Below are positions 1 through 5,488 of a stretch of DNA of 8,649 bases, piece after piece. This DNA is from DATDRS01 sp035291605 (GTDB lineage Bacteria; Chloroflexota; Anaerolineae; Anaerolineales; UBA6663). The notes below the pieces were generated by a model. That model had not been told where the DNA came from. It saw nothing but the letters and a program-made list of their open reading frames with translations, and did no database searches. A program made the position numbers and the translations under genes. The stretch spans positions 1-8,649 of the forward strand of contig DATDRS010000200.1 of NCBI GenBank assembly GCA_035291605.1, read 5' to 3'. Numbering within the stretch: position 1 is the stretch's first letter; each line of letters begins with the position of its first letter.

Positions 1-2
1 TG

Positions 3-1292
3 GCCGAGCATCTGGTCGCGTTCGCCAACTCCGACGGCGGCGTGATCATCATCGGGCTGGACGAGCAGGGCCGGGTCATCAACCGCGTTTTCGCCGAAGA
101 ACTCGAAGGCGCGCTCAAGGCCGCCGAGCGCCTGTGCCGCCCGGTCATCGTGACCCGCTGGGAACAGGTCGAGGCGCAATCCGAGGCGACCTACGCGATT
201 GTCGTCCCGCGCTCGCCGGAGCTGCACTCGCTCGCCGATGGCCGGGTGCTGATCCGCACGGGGGGCGAGAACCGGCCGCTCGGCGGCGAAGAAATCCGCC
301 AACTCGCGGCCACCAAGTCTGCCGGGGATTTCGAGGCCGAGACCACGCCCGGCGCGGGTTGGGACGACCTCGATCAGGAAGTCATCGCCGAGTACGTCGA
401 GAAACGCCAACAGCGCCAGCGCCGCCGCCTCAACGACCCGCCGGAGGAAATCTTGCGCGAGATTGGCGCGATTGACGGGGACGGCTACCCCACCTACTCC
501 GGCGTCCTGCTCTTTGGCAAAAACCCGCAGCAGTTCATCCCGCAGTCAGGGTTGGTGTTCGTCAAGTTCCCCGGCGCCGAACCCCGGGGCGAGGCTGGCC
601 TCGCAGGCTATGGCCGCCGCGAGGAGGTCGGCGGGCCGCTCGCGCGCATCATCGAAAGCGCCTGGCAAATCGTGTGGGAGGAGATGAACGTCAGCGCCGT
701 CGTCAAAGGGCTGGAACGCGAGGAAATCGCCGAGTACCCGCCCTTCGCCATCCGCGAGGCGCTGGTGAACGCGGTATGCCACCGGGATTACCGGCTCAGA
801 GGGCGGCGCATCGAGGTGCGGATGTACGCCGACCGACTGGAAGTGATCTCCCCCGGCGGCCTGCCCGGTTTCATCACCATTGACACCATCGTTGAGGAAC
901 ATTTCTCGCGCAACCCGCGCGTGGTCGCCGGCCTGTTCCAGTGGGGATACATTGAAGAATTGGGGCTGGGGATTGACCGGATGATCGAGGACATGGTCTC
1001 ACAGGGCCATCCGCCGCCCAAATTCAAGGCCCAGCCCTACGCGTTTACCGTGACGCTGTACAACGCCCGCGACCGGAAGATCGTGCCCAAGTGGGAAACG
1101 GTGATGAACGAGCGGCAGGCCCGCGCCCTGACGTACATCCGCGAGAACGGGCGCATCACGAACCGCGAGTACCGGCAGTTATGCCCGGATGTCTCGCCGG
1201 AGACCTTGCGGCTTGATCTGAGTGATCTGGTTGATCGGGGGATCCTGCTCAAAATCGGGGCTAAGAAAGGGACGTACTATATCCTCAAGTAG
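3..1292 (+). CDS. AlbA_2 (Schlafen-type) domain / GHKL ATPase-like protein with C-terminal winged helix, COG2865-like (5' end missing)
   Basis: The reading frame is open to the left edge, so the start lies outside the window. The GTG at 42 is internal: codons before it encode AFANSDGG, which with the following IIIGLDEQG is the core of the AlbA_2 domain. In the middle, EALVNAVCHRDY (Asn codon 768-770) is an N-box like that of GHKL ATPases, followed by SPGGLPG (849-869) and RNPRVVAGLFQWGYIEELGLGI, the usual order in COG2865 proteins, often annotated as RecG-like transcriptional regulators or ATP-binding proteins. The last 60 or so residues (MNERQARALTYIRENGRITNREY...) look like a winged helix. 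About 429 residues are visible, so little is missing. Family members are predicted nucleic-acid-binding regulators; some sit in defence loci. Function here is unknown. The gene ends 9 bp before an operator-like array that its own DNA-binding tail might recognise, which is inference. Confidence 0.82.
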   Translation, partial: AEHLVAFANSDGGVIIIGLDEQGRVINRVFAEELEGALKAAERLCRPVIVTRWEQVEAQSEATYAIVVPRSPELHSLADGRVLIRTGGENRPLGGEEIRQLAATKSAGDFEAETTPGAGWDDLDQEVIAEYVEKRQQRQRRRLNDPPEEILREIGAIDGDGYPTYSGVLLFGKNPQQFIPQSGLVFVKFPGAEPRGEAGLAGYGRREEVGGPLARIIESAWQIVWEEMNVSAVVKGLEREEIAEYPPFAIREALVNAVCHRDYRLRGRRIEVRMYADRLEVISPGGLPGFITIDTIVEEHFSRNPRVVAGLFQWGYIEELGLGIDRMIEDMVSQGHPPPKFKAQPYAFTVTLYNARDRKIVPKWETVMNERQARALTYIRENGRITNREYRQLCPDVSPETLRLDLSDLVDRGILLKIGAKKGTYYILK

Positions 1293-1300
1293 GGCGGGAA

Positions 1301-1344
1301 TATCCCAAGTTTATCCCAAACATGTTTGGGATATACTCCCAACA
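1301..1344. promoter_or_regulatory. Operator-like array of four 11-bp units
   Basis: Four contiguous 11-bp units sharing a TCCCAA core lie at 1301-1311 (TATCCCAAGTT), 1312-1322 (TATCCCAAACA), 1323-1333 (inverted, TGTTTGGGATA) and 1334-1344 (TACTCCCAACA). Units two and three form a perfect 22-bp palindrome at 1312-1333. An 11-bp step places all cores on roughly the same helix face, as in operators bound by cooperating dimers or by OmpR/PhoB-type regulators. It sits just upstream of an extended -10 element and 83 bp before the kinase start. It could also fold as a short RNA hairpin, but no T-run follows, so a terminator is less likely. Confidence 0.6.
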
Positions 1345-1350
1345 TCATTT

Positions 1351-1359
1351 TGGTATACT
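1351..1359 (+). promoter_or_regulatory. Candidate extended -10 promoter for the histidine kinase gene
   Basis: TGGTATACT is an extended -10 (TGn plus a hexamer matching TATAAT at five of six positions). No good -35 lies 16-18 bp upstream; that region falls on the last units of the TCCCAA array, so a protein bound there could either block or recruit polymerase. Expected transcription would begin near 1366, about 60 nt before the kinase start codon. Confidence 0.4.
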
Positions 1360-1426
1360 TATGTCAAGCTTACAGTTTTCGACTTTGGTGTCTAACCTGG
1401 CTTAAACTCTCAGGCCAAGTGAACTG

Positions 1427-3067
1427 ATGCGGATCGTCGCCTATATCCTCGGGATCATCTTCCTGACCATTCTGATTGTCGGGGTCATTGCCATAGCCCC
1501 CATGATTCGAGCCAGCCTGTCGCCCTCTCTGCTTGGCCTGGTGATGGTCGGGCTGGCGCTGGTCGTCGCAGTGATTTTCCACTCCATCCTCCTGCTGATT
1601 GAGCAGGCTTTAGCCAGCGGAGATAAAACTTCTTACGACCCGCTGAAGGTCGCCCAGGATTTCAGCAACCGCATCGCGGGGATATCGGAGTTGCCCGAAC
1701 TGGCGGCCGTGACCGGCACCATGCTGGAGAACCTGCTTAAAGTCCAGCGTTCCGGCTGGCTGCTGCTGACGCCGCAGGACACGAAATTTCAGGTCAGCCC
1801 CGTGGCCGGCCGGGGCCAGTTTCCGATCGAGGCCGCCGAGTTCTCCCGCAACAACCCCCTGCTCCGCCAGTTGGACTTGCAGCGCCAGCCCATCCTCCAG
1901 CCTGACTTTAGATCCGACCCGAAATACGGGCCGATGCCCCCGGAAGAACTGGCCTGGCTGAATGCTCTGCAGGCCGAGGCTTATGTCCCGGTCTTCGACG
2001 CGGGGCTGCTGGCGGCGGTTTTGGTCGTGGGAGAACGCAACTACTCCGCTCCCTTCCGGCCCGCGGATATCGAACTGCTCCAGCTCCTGGCCAGCCATTC
2101 GGCGGCGGCGCTCAAGGCCGCGCGGGTCATCGCCGATCTGAAGAAGCTCAACGCCTCGATGATCTCGCTCAACGAATCGCTCCAGAACGCCAACGAGACC
2201 ATGTACAACATGAACTCGGTCCGGAGTGATTTCCTCGCCATCGCCTCACACGAGTTGCGCACGCCGATCACGCAGATGCTGGGCTTCGCCGACCTGCTCG
2301 GCTCGATGGCGCGCGATGACCACATAGACCGGATCATGGTCGCCGAGATTACCGACAGCATCGCCCGCGCCTGCGGCCGGCTGAACGAAGTCGTCGGCCA
2401 GATGCTGGATATGGCGCAGATTGACGTCGAGGCGATGGACCTGAAGTTCGAGGACACGACTCTCGACGAGGTCATGCGCCTGAGCGTCGAGCCGTATGCC
2501 TCCGCGCTCAAGGAGCGCCGCCTCGCGCTCAGAATCACCGGTTTGAAGATGCTGCCCCCCTTGCGCGTGGACAAACACCGCCTGGTGCAGGCCTTCAGTC
2601 AGTTGCTGAGCAACGCGATCAAATACACGCCAGATGGCGGGCGCCTCGAAGTGTCGGCGCGCCTTCTGCCGCCGCAGCCCGACCAGCCGCCTCAGTTGGA
2701 AATCGTGTTTGCCGACACCGGCATCGGGATTGACCCCAAGCACAGCCAGTTGATCTTCCAGAAGTTCTATCGCGTGGGGAGCGCCGCCGCGCACTCCACC
2801 GGCGCGACCAAATTCATGGGCGCCGGCCCTGGCCTGGGCCTGCCGATCGCCAGGGGGGTGATCGAGGGGCACGGCGGCCGCGTCTGGGTGGAAAGCCCGG
2901 GCCACGACCCGGCCAAAATGCCAGGCAGCCGCTTCTACGTCATCCTCCCCCTCACACCCCCAGCCTTTGATCCCAAGGCGCTGACCGGGTCCGACGCTAT
3001 GCGCAAACCTGGCAAAAAAGAAGTGACCATCGTGCCGGGCAAGAGTCCGTTTATCGGCATAGAATAA
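1427..3067 (+). CDS. Membrane-anchored GAF-domain sensor histidine kinase
   Basis: Autophosphorylating sensor kinase of a two-component system. Two hydrophobic helices (about residues 3-25 and 34-60) anchor it, with only a short linker between them, so there is no extracellular sensor domain. A GAF-like region (about 65-230) is the likely cytoplasmic sensing module, followed by a helical linker. The HisKA dimerisation domain carries SHELRTP, with His275 the predicted phosphorylation site. The catalytic domain shows the N-box LLSNAIKYTPDGG (Asn396), G1 DTGIGID (Asp430), the F-box FQKFYRV and G2 GAGPGLGL (465-472). About 35 residues of unassigned tail follow. All key catalytic motifs are intact, so it should be active. 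No receiver domain is fused and no response regulator is adjacent: the upstream gene is the AlbA_2 protein and the downstream gene is convergent. The start is ATG at 1427 with only a weak ribosome binding site. The ligand is unknown. Confidence 0.93.
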   Translation: MRIVAYILGIIFLTILIVGVIAIAPMIRASLSPSLLGLVMVGLALVVAVIFHSILLLIEQALASGDKTSYDPLKVAQDFSNRIAGISELPELAAVTGTMLENLLKVQRSGWLLLTPQDTKFQVSPVAGRGQFPIEAAEFSRNNPLLRQLDLQRQPILQPDFRSDPKYGPMPPEELAWLNALQAEAYVPVFDAGLLAAVLVVGERNYSAPFRPADIELLQLLASHSAAALKAARVIADLKKLNASMISLNESLQNANETMYNMNSVRSDFLAIASHELRTPITQMLGFADLLGSMARDDHIDRIMVAEITDSIARACGRLNEVVGQMLDMAQIDVEAMDLKFEDTTLDEVMRLSVEPYASALKERRLALRITGLKMLPPLRVDKHRLVQAFSQLLSNAIKYTPDGGRLEVSARLLPPQPDQPPQLEIVFADTGIGIDPKHSQLIFQKFYRVGSAAAHSTGATKFMGAGPGLGLPIARGVIEGHGGRVWVESPGHDPAKMPGSRFYVILPLTPPAFDPKALTGSDAMRKPGKKEVTIVPGKSPFIGIE

Positions 3068-3078
3068 TCGCTCCCCCC

Positions 3079-3507
3079 TCACCGCTTCTTCTCACACTCC
3101 TGCCCACAGTGCGCCGCCAGCGTCACCCGCAGTGTGTCGGCCTTGAACCCCATGCCGCGCACGGCCTCGTTCAACGCCCCGGTCGGCGCTTCCAGCGCCG
3201 CTACCTTGCCGCAATCCAGACAGACTACCGATAAAGTCCGCTCCTGCCCGCGGTGGACCTGATAATAACGCTCGCCGCGGACGGCCCCCGGCAGTGCATC
3301 CAGCCAGCCCATCTCGCAGAAGATGGCGAGGTTGCGGTAAATCGTCGAAAGGTCGGCGCCCACGCGGGCCTGGCGGGCGCGCTTGTAAATGTCGTCGGCG
3401 GTCAAGGGCTCACCCGCCCGCAGGAGGATATCCACGAGTTTGCGGCGCGGCGCGGTGAGCCGGCAGCCCGAGGCCCGCAGGCGGGCGAAAATTTCCGCTC
3501 CGGTCAT
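3079..3507 (-). CDS. Fur-family transcriptional regulator with incomplete metal-sensing site
   Basis: A 142-residue protein of normal length for Fur/Zur/PerR. The N-terminal winged helix includes RLTAPRRKLVDILL (16-29) and the recognition-helix motif DLSTIYRNLAIF (52-63). The structural zinc cysteines are present as Cys96-Leu-Asp-Cys99 and Cys134...Cys138. The His-rich segment that precedes CxxC in classical Fur (HHHDH in E. coli) reads ERTLS here (89-93), and the residue aligned with E. coli Fur His125 is Leu126, so the regulatory metal site seems largely lost. It could sense another signal, use other ligands, or bind DNA constitutively; which metal it serves cannot be told. Its ATG overlaps the stop of the upstream DtxR-family gene (ATGA, 3504-3507), implying translational coupling. 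It ends 11 bp from the convergent kinase gene, with no terminator seen between them. Confidence 0.9.
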   Translation of the reverse strand: MTGAEIFARLRASGCRLTAPRRKLVDILLRAGEPLTADDIYKRARQARVGADLSTIYRNLAIFCEMGWLDALPGAVRGERYYQVHRGQERTLSVVCLDCGKVAALEAPTGALNEAVRGMGFKADTLRVTLAAHCGQECEKKR

Positions 3508-4163
3508 GGCGTGACCTCCACGCGCAGCGCCTGCGCCAGTTCCGCGCCGATGACGTGTTCCTGACGGCCGATCTTTAAGCGCAACGGCCCGTTGAATGGT
3601 GATCGGTTCACCAATTGGATCGGCGCGCCGGGGACGAGGCCCAGTTGCGCCAGATAGCGCAGCTTCTCGCCGTCGTGCGTCTTCACGCGGCGGATCACCA
3701 CCTGACTGCCAACCGGCGCGTCTAACAACGGTTGGTCGTTCATCTCAGCCATGCGCCCGTCCTTCGTGGGGATGGGGTCGCCGTGCGGGCAGTGCGTGGG
3801 ATATCCCGCCACCGCGTCCATGCGGTCTTCAAATTCGCCGCTGATGGCGAGCTCCAAAGGGTGCGCCTGCTCGTGCACTTCGTCCCATCCGAACCCCATC
3901 ACCTTTACCAAAAATGCTTCGAGCAGGCGATGGCGGCGGATCGAGCGCAGGGCTTCGCGCTCACCTTGCGGCGAAAGCTTCACGTCCTGATAGGGGAGGT
4001 GCGTGAGCAGGCCCGCTTCGTCGAGCCGCCGCAACATGCGAGCCGCCGCCGAAGGCGAGACCTCCAGCCGTTCCGCCAGAGCGGAGGTAGTCACCCCGGC
4101 GGCGCTTCGCTCCAGCCGATAGATCTCCCCCAGATATTCGCGCATGACGGGGCTGATCTTCAA
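3504..4163 (-). CDS. DtxR/MntR-family metal-dependent transcriptional repressor with C-terminal FeoA/SH3-like domain
   Basis: A 219-residue regulator with three regions: an N-terminal winged helix (about 1-65, with TTSALAERLEVSPSAAARML as helix-turn-helix), a dimerisation and metal-binding helical domain (about 66-140, ending CPHGDPIP) and an SH3/FeoA-like domain (about 145-217). DtxR-type ligands align as His78, Glu82, His97 and Glu104. Position Cys102 of DtxR is His101 here, and the primary ligand His106 is replaced by Leu105, so the site is not canonical; Fe(II) versus Mn(II) specificity cannot be assigned. The start is TTG at 4163, chosen because GGAGG lies 6 nt upstream; the next in-frame ATG (residue 7) has no such site and would trim the first helix, which carries metal-binding residues in this family. 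It is the first gene of a two-gene operon with the Fur-family gene and is divergent from the iron ABC importer, which it probably represses (inference). Confidence 0.93.
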   Translation of the reverse strand: MKISPVMREYLGEIYRLERSAAGVTTSALAERLEVSPSAAARMLRRLDEAGLLTHLPYQDVKLSPQGEREALRSIRRHRLLEAFLVKVMGFGWDEVHEQAHPLELAISGEFEDRMDAVAGYPTHCPHGDPIPTKDGRMAEMNDQPLLDAPVGSQVVIRRVKTHDGEKLRYLAQLGLVPGAPIQLVNRSPFNGPLRLKIGRQEHVIGAELAQALRVEVTP

Positions 4164-4169
4164 GGTTGA

Positions 4170-4174
4170 CCTCC
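4170..4174 (-). promoter_or_regulatory. Ribosome binding site that fixes the TTG start of the DtxR-family gene
   Basis: GGAGG on the minus strand, 6 nt before the TTG at 4163-4161. It is the clearest Shine-Dalgarno sequence in the window and decides the TTG over the ATG at 4145-4143. Confidence 0.85.
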
Positions 4175-4222
4175 GATAACTTTCAACTCAATGCGTGTCA
4201 ACATCGAAATTGAATTCTGACA

Positions 4223-4251
4223 TTGACGCTCCGATTGGCAATAGTTATGAT
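4223..4251 (+). promoter_or_regulatory. Candidate sigma70-type promoter for the iron ABC importer
   Basis: TTGACG (4223-4228), a 17-bp spacer, then TATGAT (4246-4251). Each hexamer matches consensus at five of six positions with ideal spacing. Transcription would start near 4258, leaving a leader of about 45 nt before the ATG at 4303. Its -10 overlaps that of the opposing candidate promoter for the regulator operon. Confidence 0.6.
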
Positions 4252-4275
4252 ACCGCTAATGCGAATGACTTGCAA
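4247..4275 (-). promoter_or_regulatory. Candidate promoter for the DtxR-Fur operon
   Basis: On the minus strand, TTGCAA (4275-4270), a 17-bp spacer, then TATCAT (4252-4247). The -35 matches at four of six positions and the -10 at five of six. It would give a leader of about 75 nt before the TTG start. The -10 lies on top of the plus-strand -10 at 4246-4251, so both promoters could not be open at once. Confidence 0.4.
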
Positions 4276-4284
4276 TAAACTGAC

Positions 4285-4290
4285 AAGGAG
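4285..4290 (+). promoter_or_regulatory. Ribosome binding site of the iron-binding lipoprotein gene
   Basis: AAGGAG, 12 nt before the ATG at 4303 and 15 nt before the second ATG at 4306. The spacing is longer than usual, but no better start or site is visible. Confidence 0.55.
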
Positions 4291-4302
4291 ACTCCGATTT
4301 CG

Positions 4303-5340
4303 ATGATGGCGTCCTCGAAAGTAATTTTGCTCGGATGGGTCTTGGTCCTCGTTGTCTCGGCGTGTTCGCCGGGAGCAACCGACCCCACCTCCTCCCCCCC
4401 TGTGTCCGGCGATTTGGTGATTTACTCTGGCCGCGCCGAGGCGCTCGTCCTGCCCGTCGTCGAAAAATTCAAGGCCAAATATCCACAGGTCAACGTGGCG
4501 CTCAAGGCCGGCAGCAACAGTGCACTGGCGAATGCGCTCCTCGAAGAAAAGGCCAACCCGCAGGCCGACCTCTTCCTCACCACCGAGGTCGTCACCATCC
4601 AGAAACTCGCCGGCGAAGGCGTGTTTCAATCCTACCTCTCGCCCGACGCAAAAGACCTTCCCTCCGCCTACCGCCACCCCCAGGGCCTGTGGACGGGCCT
4701 CACCCTGCGCGCGCGCGTCATCATGTATAACACCGACCTGGTTTCCGCCGCGGAAGCGCCCAAGTCCATCTTCGACCTGACCGACCCGAAGTGGAAAGGC
4801 CAGATCGCCGCCGCCGGCAGCGCCAACGGCTCATTCCAGGCGCAAGTCGCCGCGCTGCGCCAGCTCAAGGGTGAGGCGGTCGCCGAGGAGTGGCTCAAGG
4901 GCATGCTCGCGAACGAGGTAACGTTCTTCGGCGGGCACACCGACGTGCGTAAAGCCGTCGGCGCAGGCGAGTTCCGGCTCGGCCTCGTCAATCACTACTA
5001 CTATCATCTGCAAAAGGCCGAGGGCAGCCCGGTGGGCGTGGTCTATCCCGACCAGGCCGAGGGGCAAATCGGCCTCATCGTCAACGCGACGGTGGCGGGC
5101 GTCATCCACGGCGCGAAACATCCCGCCGCCGCGCAAGCCTTTGTGGATTACCTGCTCTCTGCCGAAGGCCAGGAGCTCTTCGCTCAACTCAACTACGAAT
5201 ACCCGCTGCGCCCGGGCGTGGCGCTCCATCCCGAAGTCGCGCCGCTCTCCGGCTACCGCCTCGCTCAGCTTGATTTTGTCTCGGCGGCGAGTGAATTGGA
5301 TAGCACGCTGGATTTGCTGGAAAAATTGGCCGTGCCATAG
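4303..5340 (+). CDS. fbpA: Ferric-iron ABC transporter substrate-binding lipoprotein (FbpA/FutA-like)
   Basis: Extracytoplasmic solute-binding protein of 345 residues, normal for the family. It begins with a lipoprotein signal peptide: Lys6, a hydrophobic stretch (7-20) and the lipobox VSAC with Cys21 as the lipidated residue. A Thr/Ser/Pro linker precedes the mature fold, which opens LVIYSGRAEAL (38-48), as in Fe(III)-binding FbpA and FutA. The hallmark is the tyrosine run NHYYYHL (230-236, Tyr232-234); consecutive tyrosines at this place bind Fe(III) in FbpA and FutA1, and Tyr41 is a further possible ligand. Other family landmarks are PQADLFLTTE, WTGLTLRARVIMYNT and FDLTDPKWKGQIA. It is first in a three-gene importer set, divergent from two metalloregulators, which fits iron uptake. 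Related proteins bind thiamine, polyamines or phosphonates, but the tyrosine motif argues for ferric iron. Confidence 0.92.
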   Translation: MMASSKVILLGWVLVLVVSACSPGATDPTSSPPVSGDLVIYSGRAEALVLPVVEKFKAKYPQVNVALKAGSNSALANALLEEKANPQADLFLTTEVVTIQKLAGEGVFQSYLSPDAKDLPSAYRHPQGLWTGLTLRARVIMYNTDLVSAAEAPKSIFDLTDPKWKGQIAAAGSANGSFQAQVAALRQLKGEAVAEEWLKGMLANEVTFFGGHTDVRKAVGAGEFRLGLVNHYYYHLQKAEGSPVGVVYPDQAEGQIGLIVNATVAGVIHGAKHPAAAQAFVDYLLSAEGQELFAQLNYEYPLRPGVALHPEVAPLSGYRLAQLDFVSAASELDSTLDLLEKLAVP

Positions 5341-5373
5341 AACGTATTCCGGATGGCGTAATGGTCTTAGAAA

Positions 5374-5456
5374 GCGTCCTCAAACTCGCTCAAAGTCCGC
5401 GTCCTCGCGGACCCTTCGGCCAACCGCGGGGACGCGGTTGGGGAGCGTTTGAGGAC
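5374..5456. repeat. Structured inverted-repeat element between importer binding-protein and permease genes
   Basis: The outer arms GTCCTCAAA (5376-5384) plus CGCTC (5387-5391) pair with 5443-5456, giving 14 bp with a 2-nt bulge. Inside lie two hairpins: 5395-5412 (7-bp stem, loop TCCT) and 5420-5441 (perfect 9-bp stem, loop GGGA, a GNRA type), making a three-way junction. Alternatively 5397-5410 pairs with 5424-5437 over 14 bp with a single G-U wobble, turning the element into one long hairpin. It starts 33 nt after the binding-protein stop and ends 32 nt before the permease start. No T-run follows, so it is not a classic terminator. It may be a REP-like repeat or an RNA element that sets unequal expression of the two genes. 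Confidence 0.7.
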
Positions 5457-5488
5457 AGTCTCTTACAGGATACGCAACACGCGACACG

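Noticed and set aside
1312..1333. The perfect palindrome as a rho-independent terminator of the AlbA_2 gene
   Set aside because: No T-run follows, the arms are not GC-rich, and it is part of a larger 11-bp array extending on both sides.
3068..3078. Terminator between the convergent kinase and Fur-family genes
   Set aside because: Only 11 bp separate the stops and no hairpin with a T-run is visible there.
2246..3082. Minus-strand open frame opposite the histidine kinase catalytic region
   Set aside because: The opposite strand encodes every kinase motif; this frame shows no family signal.
4196..4201. Perfect TTGACA on the minus strand upstream of the DtxR-family gene
   Set aside because: The -10 at 16-17 bp would be TTATCG or TATCGG and would overlap the GGAGG ribosome binding site, placing the transcript start after it, so it is unlikely to act as a -35 for this gene.
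4164..4302. Search for a classical Fur box or DtxR box in the divergent gap
   Set aside because: No stretch resembled the GATAAT-type Fur repeat or the TTAGGTTAGC-type DtxR palindrome well enough to call.
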